Part shown: one piece after another, positions 46,546-59,599 of the stretch | How positions within the stretch are numbered: position 1 is the first letter of the stretch | How the letters are laid out: each line of letters opens with the position of its first letter | Source: Telmatactis stephensoni | Lineage: Eukaryota > Cnidaria > Anthozoa > Actiniaria > Isophelliidae | Assembly: GCA_029948255.1 (NCBI GenBank) | Contig: JALIZF010001913.1 | Coordinates: 310,001 to 374,000, forward strand | Direction: 5' to 3' | Length of the DNA: 64,000 bases | Made by a program: the position numbers and the translations under genes | The notes under the pieces: model-generated | Told to the model about the DNA's origin: nothing | Seen by the model: only the letters and a program-made list of their open reading frames with translations | Databases searched by the model: none

Positions 46546-47489
46546 AAAGAATTCAAAACAATTAAGCAAAAACAAAGAAAAAGGACAGGTACTTGCACTA
46601 AAGCCACCATCGTTTTCACCATGGGAAAGTTTTCCTCGTTTTGCACAAGGGTGGAGATTAAATGGACCAACTAAGGCATGCTCCGTGTGCTGCTCCTGCC
46701 ATGTGCCTACCTAATTGCTGAATCAAATTCACCGAAGGGTCTGTTGTGTTGTCTGACTCACCAGCCACTCCACGGTTGCCTTGAGGTCGCTCCAAAGTCC
46801 AACTCAATAGCATTAGGTATGGCACATGATGAAGCGGCACATTGAAAGGGCCGAAAACGTTTGGCTAAGAATGATCAAATTAGCTTTACCAATTCTATCT
46901 TATCAAATTAGCTATTCAAATACTATTTATTTATTTAACGAAATTTTGATTGATTGAGAAATTTGAAGTTTGATTAGTCAATTGATTAAATGTTGATTGA
47001 CTGACAGTCCCGGTACCACGAAGAGCGGATAACACTCTCGGTTGGATATATTTTTACCCAGTGGAAAATGATGCTCTTATCTGATTAATGTATCCATTGG
47101 AAAAGGAATTACTTGACCGGTACGTACCGATAGCGCCATCCGACTCCATGTGCAATCGGGGCTCGGCTGATCAGTGATTGGTCGGTCATAGTACATTCGT
47201 TCGTACATTTCTACGTAGTATTATATTCAAGTTTTAAATTTTGTAATTAAAATTACATTATCAGAAGTAAGCTGGTTAGCTACCAGCGCTGTAATTATAT
47301 TCTGCCAATGTCTTTGATTTGCTGGTCTATATCTTTGATTTTATTTTGTGCCAGTTTTTGCACGTTCATTCTGAAAGACAAATGACAATCCACAAGCCGA
47401 GAGTGTGGACAAGGAGATCAGTAGAACTGAGGAGTCAATTAAAATTATTCGTATAACTAGCACTTAATTGGCAGTAGAGAGCTGTACGT

Positions 47490-47757
47490 CGTTATATAGC
47501 TATTTCAATTAACGTTGTCGCTGAAAAGCCTAAAGGCTAAAGCCTTTCAAATGTCTTTTGTGTACTCACAAACATTTCTGTAGGCCAGCTCGGAAATTAA
47601 GGAATATGTATCCAAGTTGTAGAATTTGCAAGCATACAGTGGTCGTTCGTATTGTAATGATGTCACGGTGATAAAATTTTTCATGAATTCCGCTCTCAAA
47701 GCTTTAGGCTTTAGGCTTTTTTTCAGCGCCAACGTTAATTGAATCAGCTATATATAG
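47490..47757. mobile_element. Hairpin MITE, TATATAGCT..TCAATTAACGTTG termini
   Basis: The left arm (ATTTCAATTAACGTTGTCGC, GAAAAGCCTAAAGGCTAAAG) pairs with the right arm (TTTAGGCTTTAGGC, AACGTTAATTGAATCAGCTA). About 60-bp arms, 268 bp in all. Confidence 0.75.
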
Positions 47758-50110
47758 AATGGTACTAAAACGGACGAAGAGGTTGTATAATTTCAAAGCC
47801 AAATTTCAAAAGAGTCATCCGGCAAGAGTCATAGCATAACGTAAAAGACTCTTGGATCTGGTGCCCTTCCTATAACATCCATCTTTACAAATCATAAACT
47901 TCATCTGTAAATAAGATCTAAATTCAATTCCATATCCAAAATTAGTCAGTAATCGATTTGTTGATGATTTTAAACTGATTACAAAAGTCAGTTTTTGCTA
48001 TTTTCTAGACGTGAGCTGATTTCCATCTACTTTTGGGCCGGATATGAAGGTTTCTGAATCCGAAAAATATTTTCGCGATTTTCTTTTTTGTTCGTTGGAA
48101 TATTTCACTTCCCTGGTGAAGTCTCCCATGGTTACGAACGATAAGACAAAACTTTGTTTTGCGTTTGGTTTTGTAATAAACTCGTATTCATTATTAAAAA
48201 TCCACTAAAAAAGAGATTGATTTGAAATTGAAAATGAAGTCGCCACAATAGGGCCAGAAGCCGCTTTGCAATTGAATGTGATATGGATAATAATGTATTG
48301 TACTCTAACATAACGCACCGTTATGGACTCAAAACTATGGTGGATTCAATATGTCTAGTGTCATAAAATGAGGATAAGTTAATGCAAATCCAAATGGCTT
48401 TTTAAGTCATTCATATCATCATTTCTAAAGAACTGAATCAAAGCGTGCAATTGCATAGTATTAAGTGTATCGACTAGTGGGTTGTGACGCCACCAAACAG
48501 ACGTCAGAACTGAGTGAATCTTTTGAAACCAATGTCAAATAAATCAGAACTTTTATAACATAACTCTAGTTATTGCTCCAGAATCCTTTTCTAAAGCATT
48601 CTGTAACGTTATACTCTCAAGGATTTGTTGTTTAGTAGCAAATGAATCACGATTTGTGCCGTGGTTTTGATTGACGTATTCCACTTAAAATAAACTCATC
48701 TTACCGCACTTTTCTGTTTGTATTGCCCACTAACTCAACTCCTTCTAACTAGAACCACGATATACATTTGACATTTTTCCCTTTAAGTTCACTACTTCTC
48801 GAAATTCTTCGTACTCCACAGAGTATTGTAACAAGTTATTTGCTTATCAGAGATGAATACGAATTATGCAAAAATTACGGCCACCCGCAACCGATTTAGC
48901 AATGCTTAGGGGTCTTACCGTCTCGTACAAAGCCTTGATATTTCATCGGGCAGTTTTCCTTTCCCAACGAATCACCAACAAGAAAAAAGCACCCATAAAT
49001 TTCAGTTTCAGTATCGAAGCAAAAGTTTGCCTAGATGTCTACGGATTACTTCTCAGTCCAAATACAAAACATTGGTTAATTATGGATTAGCTGCCGAGGT
49101 TTCTCTTTGGCTCTCCTGCCTTGTTTTCTAATATTGTGCCAAACAAAGGCTATAATGATATGCAAACATTAGTGCTAAACTTTGAATTAAGAGGGATTTT
49201 CGAGGGTCATAAGCAATTGTTTTAAGGGATCAGAGATTTGTTGAAATTGTTAAAATTGCCTCCATTATACTGTCGAAAACGTTTTGATGGACACCAGTTT
49301 CTAATGAACTCTTTTGAAGCAATTGGCGTTGATCCCATAAAGATAAAAAAAGAAAAAATCAGCTAAACGTTCCACCCTTATCATGTTTTACAGCTATAGG
49401 TTTTGATTCCAGCCAGTGGGTTTGTTCTTGAACAGGCTATAGTCCAAAGTGTTTTATTCAGCAGAGTCCTCAGATCGAAAAATAATATTTATGTATAATA
49501 CATTGTCTCGTTCAAACAATGTTGGCGAGTCTCAAGTCGTTATATTAATCATTTAGCGATTCACAATCCTGTCGAAAAGTAGAGCCGATTTTTTGATTTT
49601 GCAAACGATATTTTGGTAAATATCTTTGATTTTAACAGTGTTCATATTCCTTGTATCAATTACATACATTTAAAGAAAACTCGTAGGAGAAGTTACGCCA
49701 TACCCTGTGTCACAGCGGATGATGTCAAAACCGTCATATATGTGCCAATTACTCACCTGTTTCAGACGCATTTCAATGGACATCTTCGCGATATAATCCA
49801 ATGCGGAGTGTTATCTTATGGCATTTACTTTAACGCCTCTGACTAACAATACAGGTAGAAAAGACGACTCTTAAGATCAAAATTCTATTGTTTAAGTTCA
49901 CATGTTGGCTTGGAAATTATTTATTCTATTTTAAGTTAGAAGCTGATAGGTTGGTTAAGTTTATTTAAGGACTAATATTACCGGACTGTGCTATATAATG
50001 TATTGTTTTTCAGCAAAAAATCTCTCGGTATCAAACGTATAATTATCACCAAATCTTGCACTGAGGGCCAATATTAGAATATGTTTGTTTTTTGAAAGGA
50101 TTCTTCTTCA
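47758..50110. other. No gene recognised
   Basis: AT-rich. Frames at 48866-49090 and 49613-49846 show no family features. Confidence 0.35.
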
Positions 50111-50320
50111 ATGAAAGCAATGTTTTGTTGGGGTGTTTTGTTTTTCAACGCAGCATCAGGCCTGAGATTTGCTCTGTTTGGTTTGATTTTAAAAGCTAAT
50201 TATAACGACTCGACATCAATTTCCAACTCAGTTACTGAAAATCAAGAGGTGGAAACTTCTGAAGATTATTATATATTTGACCCAGAACTGAGCAAATGTC
50301 ACAATTCGTTTTTTGTGTAA
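50111..50320 (+). CDS. Short ORF, unrecognised (69 codons)
   Basis: Starts at ATG, with a hydrophobic first third and then an acidic, serine- and asparagine-rich half ending at a stop. Composition is not that of a simple repeat, and it overlaps none of the mobile elements identified here. No domain is recognised and no convincing splice sites or neighbours support it. It may be chance. Confidence 0.15.
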   Translation: MKAMFCWGVLFFNAASGLRFALFGLILKANYNDSTSISNSVTENQEVETSEDYYIFDPELSKCHNSFFV

Positions 50321-50616
50321 AGGGTGGAATGTGCATGCAGGAATGATTTATTCAATAGAGTTAAATAATGAACTTGAAAAAGAAGGGAATTAGTACTAAT
50401 AGAGCACGGTTTGACTACACTGAGATCCGATAAGTGAAAAGATGGATTAGGCAAGATTAAGCAAGATTTCCTGTAGAACTAGTAGAATGTTAGCTGTTCG
50501 TCAACCACGATAGGCTCCTGAATTTAACTGACACGATAACCAGGGAGGTACAAGTATACATACCTTGATCGATATGGCATGTTTATGAAGTGTGATACCG
50601 TATTGTTTTTGCTAGT

Positions 50617-50749
50617 ACCAATACCAATACCAATACCAATACCAATACCAATACCAATACCAATACCAATACCAATACCAATATACCAAATGCGTTAAAA
50701 GTGGTTTATGTTTCGATACCAAATGCGTGAAAAGTGGTTTATGTTTCGA
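50617..50749. repeat. (ACCAAT)11 microsatellite and a 33-bp duplicate
   Basis: Eleven perfect ACCAAT units (50617-50682), then two 33-bp copies of TACCAAATGCGT..TTTATGTTTCGA (50684-50716 and 50717-50749). Confidence 0.93.
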
Positions 50750-51920
50750 AATAGATATCGAAATCTGCTACTGAATAAGTAAATGCTCGAACTAAAAAAG
50801 CAATTTGTGTAAATGAGGCTCGAAATTTCTTTTTCCGAAAATACGCTGAAAATACTGGAACATCAAATGGCAGTCATGACGTCAACAAAATGGCGACATC
50901 TTTTCCAGCCGCTGCTCATTTACGTTTTTGTTACAAAAGCCTTTTGTTTAATAATTGATTTTCTATTTGCTCTCATATCTAACTGCTTAATTCAAAGTTT
51001 GAGGTGATCCGGCATGCAGTCCTTTGAACAGTTCTTCCTTCCTTTTCTCAGTCCTAATCTATAGAGGTGTGCATCGGACCCTTTGGGTTTACTAAGTCGA
51101 CTTGCTATTTAGAGATTTGACATCGTGTCGCGTCAGTGCCTTTATGATATCGATAAAATCATAAATCTATGTAACCACACAAACCCCACAATTCATAATT
51201 GTCTCTTGATAATGATTTACATGTCCTTACATGCCCTTCAATGTGGCGAAAAACGTACAGCAGATTATTAATCGCTGTGAACAAAAAATGCCCCATTGCA
51301 TGCCATTCCGTGTCCGTTTAGGTATCTATTTTAGGTCAAAATAGTACAATCAAACTGTTGTGACACAACACACCATCATGACTCGGTGTAAATTATTGTT
51401 TTTAGATACGTGAAGTGCAAATTTTTTGAGATATTTATTGAGATACGTGAAATCTGATCTCGTCAATGATTTATTGATGATCGACTTTGTTAATTGATTC
51501 CTGAGGTTGAGTGATCCACAAGTTACACGTATTTGGCCTAATTAACAAATGATTTTCATTGTTTCTTTGATTCCTATTCCAAACTTTCATTGTAACTCAA
51601 TTTATATAAAGGCATTCTAATAGGCATTCTAATATAAAACAAGCGCGCAACCTGTTACAGGTAATCAGGCTCCGGTTGCAAAAAGGTTTGATGCGCTATT
51701 CATTAGATAAACCTTTATGAAGTGGATAAAATGATGGTGTTTTCCAATGAATTTATAGCTACTGGATAAGGATTTATTATTTATTTGATATTTTGTTCTT
51801 TATGTTTAAAACAAAGATAGATGTTTAAAACAAAGATATAGATATTTCTATATATCACGAATAATATATTAAGTTATTATCAAATCATTAATATTTTATT
51901 TGTTATACACTCAATTGCAG

Positions 51921-52166
51921 AAAGGTTGTAGTCTACATTTATACAAATATACAAATATTTAATGAGATGCAAAACCCAAAATACTGCTTACAACGGCATT
52001 GCTTGCATGCAATGCTTGCCAAAAAATATTTTTAGTGTTGTTTCTAAACTCTCGCAGGTATGAAAAAACTATATTTCGGGTGTTGTAATCACTTATTTAC
52101 AAATTGCATCTCATTAGACTATACTGAATAAATTAGACATCTGTATAAATGTAGACTACAACCTTT
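51921..52166. mobile_element. Hairpin MITE, AAAGGTTGTAGTCTACATTT termini
   Basis: The first 26 bp and the reversed last 26 bp agree (AAAGGTTGTAGTCTACATTT..). TTTAATGAGATGCAA pairs further in. 246 bp, no coding. Confidence 0.8.
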
Positions 52167-52200
52167 ATTTATATTTGAATGTATATTACTTCTGTAAAGC

Positions 52201-52578
52201 CCCGGGGGGGACTCCTATATATAAGAGGACGAGGATGCTCGTCGGAAATTTTGAAAATGACCCCTAAAAGGTACCTGAGTGGGAGTGGCAACAATTGATT
52301 TCTACCCCTAAAAGGTACCAATTCAAAACAATAATATAGAATTAAAGTAATGAAACACTTTGTTATCGATGTGCTTTGAAGATCCAATTCAGATCATCGA
52401 AATCGTCCCTTTCATGCTTATTTTAGGTAGTTTATTTACCCCAAAACAGTCCCTAAAAGTCCACTTAAGTCTGAGGCACCCTAAAAGGTACCAGATTGCA
52501 GATTTTGACCCCTAAAAGGTACGACGAGCATCCCCGTCCATTTACGATCGGAGTCCCCCCCCCCCCCCCCCCCCCGGG
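52201..52578. mobile_element. CCCGGGGG-terminal element, 378 bp member
   Basis: Starts CCCGGGGGGGACTCC and ends in a run of C and GGG, with TGTAAAGC on both sides (52193-52200 and 52579-52586), an exact 8-bp target duplication. GGATGCTCGTCG blocks lie inside both ends, and the body has four CCCTAAAAGGTAC motifs. Confidence 0.85.
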
Positions 52579-53119
52579 TGTAAAGCCCTGTAAAGGGATG
52601 AAGTTAATGAAAGTATGTAACTTGGTATGTATGTAAACATGACCGCTTGTATGCAAAATGTTGAGCTTAAAAAACCTATGGTGTCCTTGTAATGAGAGCG
52701 GGCTACTAAAAGATTCCCTACTAGAAGGGAATTAATGCAATCAGGACGATACTTTAAGATGGAATTTTTCAAAATGAGCTTGCAGCTTTTCTAGTATTTC
52801 AGTTACGAGTCACGCTGTATTTTGGCGAGCCTGCTGACAGCCGCACACACATCAGTGTCAAGATACTTTTAGGAACATTCTAGCCTAATGCCCTCACGAA
52901 AGATTGGATATGACATTTGTGTTCAGCCACAAAATGATATCCATGCATATAACTTTGAAATGGTCAAATGGAATTCAGCGAGAGAACAACTTTCTCTCAG
53001 TAACACTCGATCCCACTATACCCTTAACATCCCGCTTCTCTTAACATCCCCTAACATCCTGCTTGTAAAAGTAAAACCAAACTAAAATATAAAGGTGTCT
53101 TATTCTCAAACTAAATAAT

Positions 53120-53230
53120 TTTTGTTTCAAAGATATAATATATGTATTATTATATGGATAATAGTGTTTTACCGGAAACTAAAACACTCGTATTTTCCAT
53201 ATTTTCACTAGTGAAGATATGAAAAAGTTA
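53120..53230. repeat. Palindromic repeat fragment
   Basis: GTGTTTTACCGGAAACTAAAACAC folds on itself, and TTCCATATTTTCACTAGTGA with GAAGATATGAAAA looks like a worn element end. Boundaries are not resolved. Confidence 0.4.
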
Positions 53231-53599
53231 TGTCCCGGATGTACGCGCGCGTCCTAAAAAATTTTCCCGCCCGTTTCTTATGTTTTTATTTTAGTAAGTT
53301 TGCCTCGGTTTGTCCATTTAATAAAAAGAAGAAGAAAAATTCCACTGGTTTAAAATGTTTAGGACTTTGTTTTGCTTTAAAAGGCAACAGTTTCTTTCAA
53401 CTTTTTCTTTGTTCCTTAATTATGTCTCTAAATCTACCCTGGAAACCAGCCCGTCAAATATTACAAGCGTCAACATATGATCACTCTAGATCTGATAGTC
53501 CCAAAAAAGCAGTTTTTTTCCAAACTCTATTTACAAATTCAATGAAAAAATAAGAATATGAATTAAATTGTGGATTTGATTGTTATCATGCAGTGACCA

Positions 53600-55720
53600 T
53601 CATCTTTCTAGAATATGCTAAAATGAGAGTCGTAAACACGACCAACACTGAGCGAAGTTGATCGGCGTCGGTGTTTTGCGAGTTTCTTTAGTACATTCCG
53701 CAATGGTCAGACACAATCGTTCAGAACAAAACACACGTAACGTTTTAATCCGATCATTTTTTGTACAATTTAATCCTATCATCATTAAGCTAGAGTTTAA
53801 AATAGTGATTATATAGCTTTTAGCTTGTTTGTAAATAACTTTGTCTTGACCCTGATTTCTTATCATGGCCCGCCTTCTTTCTATGGCCGCGCGCTCGCAC
53901 TTTCTGGCTGAGATCTACAAAACTCGAAGTTATTTCTATTTAGGGCACTGATTTTGAACATTGGCGTACGTAGAAATCAGTTCATTTGTTTTTTTAAGTA
54001 AAAGGAATTTAAGGCTCTGTAAGCCACGACTGTGACCACTAACCTGATTGACGCAAAAAGGACCACATGTTGGGAAAGGTCATGGAGATTTATTGGTAAT
54101 ATCCTCTTAAGTCTTGCAAAGGAGAACGGAAGAGTATGAAAAATGTTAAATGAGTCTGTTAGAATCTGTTTATGGCTTGTTCTTTTTCAGTGTTAAAAAT
54201 GTCTTGTAATTTGCAAAGTTATTTCATCGACGACGCATGAATATCTGCTCCGACGCCCAGTTAAAAGCCAAAAGTGTTTAGAGTCTGGAGGTTAATTATT
54301 CTCAGAGTCAAGAGTATCTGCGTGTAGACCTGTCTTCTGTTTGCGAGTAAATCTTTTTGGACGCACCGAGAGCACTGCTTTTTTGACAGAGCAAACAGCT
54401 TATAAAATGAAACTATTTCGGAAACGTAAAAGAATCACCTTAGGACAATTACAGGCGGAACATTACTGAAGAGCTATCTTAGCATTCCCTAGTAGACGAC
54501 TTTAAGATTTATGTAATATCTACATTATTACAAGAATTAAAGTAAGCTTACCTTACGATTGGATAGAAAATGTCGAATGGCTAAAAAAGAGAATTCAGAG
54601 AAGCTCTAACATCCTTTTTTTCAATTTCCACATCAGATAATATCACAGCCTAGCCTATTAACTCAGCATGAGTTGTTGTTCAAAGCCGATTGATTCAAGG
54701 GGAAAAAGCAATCTCCAATGATGCTTTATTGTGACGTTCGAATCTACTAAACATTGGCCCTTCAAGCTATTAATACTAAATTATCTGTGGGCATAGCCAT
54801 TGTCATGGTCTCTTTTGATAGACGTGCGACAGTACATGACAGTATGTAGTTAGAAAAAATCTTAAGGGTCATTTGATCAGTCACTGGAGGTTTACAATGA
54901 CTTGGAAGTCAATTTACCTAGAGCAACATTGAATCAAGATCAATTTGTAAATTTTTACGTATTCGTAGCCCTACTCATAATGATATAATGATTGGTCGGT
55001 TTTTTGATTGACCACAACGGCTTACAAATCACAAGACCTCAAAATGAAAGATGGTCAGACAAAATGACCTCCGGCTACAGTTTTTAGCTGGCGTTAAAAA
55101 CATGGGTTATTTGGGTGTTAAAACGTAAACGCGCAAAGGCCGCACCGAGTAACTGTGATCGGTATTTTGGGCAGTTGTTGTCCCTGCAGCTACAAAGTCT
55201 ATTCGTTCAAATTTCACTATATTGCAACATTTTGCCAAATACATTATTTAGTAAAACAACGGTGATTGAATGCAAAAGTTACTAGGGTGTTTGTCTGAGT
55301 GCGCCGATATAATTATATTGGTAAAGAAGATGCACAATTGAAAACAATGCACCATGTTGATTAAATGACCTTAAGCTAATTCGGGTGGAAAAACATGTTC
55401 ATAAACAACTTTATGATCGATCAATGATTTAGAATTAATTACTTTACTGTCGTTTTAAGCCTTAGCCTTTGGCTATAAGGATCCAATCAACAGTAAAATA
55501 AGTGTTCATTTTTATACTGCGGTACAGGTGTTTCTTGTCTCTCTATCACAACGACGCTGCGCATGCGTTGGGCATGTTGGGTATAACCGACCGAGTCATA
55601 AAACGCAGTTTTTGTTCATTGTCGTTGTCTGTCACAAAATGCAGACAGATCTCTACAGCGCATGCTCAGCCGAATTATTCAAAGAGGGTCGAAAGCCCGC
55701 CGAGTGAACGTCCAAACGAG
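53600..55720. other. No gene recognised
   Basis: AT-rich. The 100-codon plus frame at 55502-55804 runs into the hairpin at 55723 and shows no domain. Confidence 0.35.
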
Positions 55721-55722
55721 CC

Positions 55723-55787
55723 AACCTCGTTCCCATGCCCCATTTCCCCAACTCCAAGTGAAGGGAAAGGGCCTGGGAACGAGGTTG
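55723..55787. repeat. AACCTCGTTCCCA hairpin
   Basis: AACCTCGTTCCCATGCCC and GGGCCTGGGAACGAGGTT are inverted around about 29 bp. Probably a short MITE or the end of one. Confidence 0.6.
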
Positions 55788-55804
55788 CCAAACGAGCGTC
55801 TTGA

Positions 55805-57671
55805 GCGTCTTTCCATACAATTTGTGATTGCGTGATCCGAGTTCGCTCCTATACAAACCAACTGTATTCTTGTTCCGGCAACTTGTTTTAGTGTATTGAT
55901 CAATTTCAATTCTCTTTAAGAATGACGAAGCGAAGATCACCATAGCAACCTACTAGTACCATGACGTCATCACGACAAACCGCAAATGTTTTTCATATAA
56001 ACTTGTTTCATGTATGGAGAAACTTGATAACTTATTTTTGTATTCTTGGAACAAGGGAAATGATATAGATTTTTCAAGATAGCGGTTACTTTAGTTAAGA
56101 TAAAACACAGCAAATGACTAAAACTAAACACAACACTAAAATTATTCAAAGTAGGTCATTTAAAAGTAACGAACGACTTGTTTCAATTTTTAGACAATTG
56201 AAAGCCTGCCGGGTATTCGAGATTTTTCTACTCTGTTGCTTGGGAAAAACATTATTTGGGAAATTATATTCCTGTTATATGTAATTCATTTTTGGGCCAC
56301 TTTAGCGAAATTTTCATATCGACGACTTCACAGTTGAAGTTTGAAACTTCATCCATCAAAATACAAACAGATTTGATGACGTGGACTGTTGGCAGGTGTA
56401 AGCATTGAATCTTTTTATAAAGTTCCCATTAAAATTCTAATTTGTCTTTAGAAAAAGGTTTTATTTCACGTCGAGAGATTTGTGAATATCACACGACTTC
56501 ATTTTCACAAGACCTGAACAGTTACAATAACTGTTGTTCCACTTAAACCTTCAGTTTATGCCATCAATAATTTATTCCAAAAACTTTCCGGTGCAGAATA
56601 TACCACCATAACAGGCCGGTCGTCACACTATAATGAAACAGGCTTAAAACTATTCTTTTAAAGCGTAATTGTTCAAACTAATGATATCTTCTATCACTTA
56701 TAGTGTTTTATTTGAGGTATGTTATCGAAGAGTTTTGAAACAGATAGAGACGGACAAAGTACTGTACTCTGGGCGACGCGTTGTTGTCAATCCTTTGCAA
56801 TATCAAAACTCAACTTAGCAATTCAACAACAAACGAGTATTCTTAAGAAAAATCTGCCCTACGTTCTGAGTACAATCTGAAAAAGACTCGTTATCACCTC
56901 TTTGTCATCATCAGCGTACTACTCATATTTACTTTATTCTTTGGCAAAAGTGTTTCTTTACTAATAAACTCTGATGACATCAGCATTGGTTTGAGTAAAC
57001 GTCTAATTAGAATTATTTGGCTCCAAAGCGCAACTAGTATTTTTCTGTAAGGCATTTAGAGCATAATATGTACATTTAGAGCTTTCTTTCAGATTGGAGT
57101 TAACAGGTTATTAGGTTAAACTGACTATCTGTATTGGTCAGGGCCATAGAACCGTAGCCTGAGCTAGCTCCCCTTGGGATTATCACAGCAGTCAAATTGC
57201 AAATGAAAAGGAATTCCTCAAAAGGATACTGAAAAGTTGAAACCTACCTTTATGACACATGGAAAACTCTAACAGTATCAAGATGGCTTCCTCTCCAGAT
57301 TTTACAAACCATCCGTTTCGTTCAGTGATACATAAATCATGGATCTGACGCTCGGCACCAACACATTAACATAAATCACCTTCCAACCAACTGCTGCACG
57401 TCGTACACTTCCGCCGTGCAGCTCGTTGCGTAATTCCAATATTTTGTCAACCACTTAAAATCCTGTAGAGATTAAGGGCAATTAAACAGTTTGCAGTTTG
57501 ATCGCTGACTTTAATTGAAAAGCAAACGACCTCATTTGTGGTGTCACCGTAGTCTAAACAATTCAAAAGAAAATAGGTTTCTCAGTAGACATCCACATCA
57601 GGAATTTAATACCATATCTAGCAATTTTCTTTACTCTTTTTTTCGTCATTTATTCTCTTTTGTTTATATTA
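55805..57671. other. No gene recognised
   Basis: AT-rich with no gene-like frame or clear repeat. Confidence 0.35.
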
Positions 57672-58369
57672 CAGTGGAACCCGCCTTACGACTAACCCTG
57701 TTAATACGGCCACTTCGATTTGATTGGCGGAATAAAGTTTGTTTCCTCAGCCGTTCAATAAGGCAACGTTATGAAATGACTCATTTATTTCAGTGTCGTC
57801 ACGTTGTAAGTCGCGTTACAAGTGATCTGCGAAGTTGTTAATCTTACAGTCTTAGAGTCTTTCGAAACCTATTTGACAAGAAAGTTGTTAGCAAGTTGTA
57901 TACATACATTTCTGATAAAAGCATGGATATTTACCCGATGGCTCTCACTAGATGTTCTTACGGTGAGGAAAGGGTCTGACTCGCGAATAGTATTTACGTC
58001 AGTACATTAATTAACTATTGTGTCGTCACTCAATTATGCCGATGTTAGAGTGCTCACACTAAATCCGTGCAACATAAATATTACAAAATAGGTGATAAGT
58101 TATGCAAATTCCTTTGTTTGCTATTGTCTAATCAACACTATTTAGTAGTAAATATTACTATTTGTTTCACGGATTAAGTGCGAGCACTCTATAATGGCGC
58201 GAAATACAACTAAATTAACTTTCGTTTACCGACGAAACAAAGTTGACCTTTACCATTACGATCGCGCTGTATCTTATCCTGTTCAAAATATTTCTTAATA
58301 CGACCACCCGTTATGAAATTAAAGCCAATAATCTTTGGGGCGAGGTGGTCGTATTAGAGGGTTTCACTG
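57672..58369. mobile_element. Tc1/mariner-pogo-like MITE with a nested insert
   Basis: TA|CAGTGGAACCC on the left and GGGTTTCACTG|TA on the right, with TAATACGGCCACTTCG / CGAGGTGGTCGTATTA inside the ends. CAGTGGAACCC..TAATACGGCCAC termini with TA are known from pogo/Tigger-type elements. It is interrupted by 58047-58189. No transposase frame. Confidence 0.75.
58047..58189. mobile_element. Small MITE, GAGTGCTC termini, nested
   Basis: TA|GAGTGCTCACACTAAATCCG on the left and CACGGATTAAGTGCGAGCACTC|TA-type right end. Same family as 44252-44392; core shared with 15317-15447. Confidence 0.85.
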
Positions 58370-58482
58370 TAATAATTAAAAAGGTTTAATTACGCCGTGT
58401 TCAAAGTTTCTTCCCTAAATAAAGTTTCTATTCAAAACTTGTTATGTTAACAAAAAGTCATGCCCGCGCTAATGCGTTTTAA

Positions 58483-59581
58483 GGTGTCTGGAAACAGTTA
58501 TTTTGGTCACCAACCGATAACAAATAAACGGTTTAAAAATCACTTCCCTGTGGTCGATTCTTAAAGATATTATAAGACATAGTTGGTGAAGGATGGAAGT
58601 TTCAGTGCACCATGAAATTGGACACGCTGTCTTTTGTAAGAAGGACAAGGTGATTGCAAAAAAAAAATTATTTGCGGGCGCAATTTATAAATTCATCTGT
58701 TGTGCTTGTGGAATCTCTGTAAAATGTCTTTAATATTATAGTATTATAGTTAAAAAGCTTGCGCCCGCAAATAAATCTTTTTGGTGCAAAGAACACTAAT
58801 TCCTTAATCCCGTTATTGTTACAGAGAAGATAGGGCAGAACCAAAACATTCGAAGGCTGTTCGTTTGACTCAAGACGCAATTTATTGAAAGGCAATTGAG
58901 CCGATTTTGTTTCTGCTGTTGCGTTCGTTCTAGAATTTCCAGCCAAATGAAGTTCAATAATGCTGAATCGGAAAGGATTAAATTTCCTACGCAGAAGTTT
59001 GGAAAGAAATGTTTGGAGTCAGTTTTGAGAAAAGAGAGTCTGACTCCGGTTTCTCAATTTGTGGACACCTGTGCGAAAAAGTCATCTTTCTTTCCGAGGC
59101 TCTACTACCGCCAAAAATAAAGGAATTGTCTCCAAACGTTTCAGATAAGTAAAGAGTGTAATAAATTAACAACTACTTGCATGATAAAATCAACTGATGT
59201 ACATGAAGATAATAATTCTCTACATCGCTTTTCGCTCAGATATTTACAATCGTCTTAAAAATTCATATTTCAGATTTAAGACTCCATAATTTGGGGTTTG
59301 CGAAATAAAATTCCTCGAAGTTCGGTAAAAAGTTAGTTCATACTTCCAAGATAAATTTCCAGAGTTTGCTTAAGATTCTATAGTAAAGTTTTGGAGAAAA
59401 AACGAGATGTCTGATTTACGGGATTTAATTCCCCATAATATGCATAAATTAACGCCGATTGCCAGTACAAACCCAACACTGAAACTTCAATCCTTCACCA
59501 ACTACGTCTTATAATATCTTTAAGAATCGACCACCGTTTATTTGTTATCGGTTGGTGACCAAAAAACTGTTTCCAGACACC
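58483..59581. mobile_element. TTAA-flanked element, 1.1 kb, complete
   Basis: TTAA|GGTGTCTGGAAACAG on the left and CTGTTTCCAGACACC|TTAA on the right; the TIR continues through GGTCACCAACCGATAACAAA. A TTAA duplication points to piggyBac or Kolobok type. A small hairpin (58668-58774, TTATTTGCGGGCGCAA arms) sits inside. No transposase, so non-autonomous. Confidence 0.85.
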
Positions 59582-59599
59582 TTAAGGTAAAGTGTTAAA

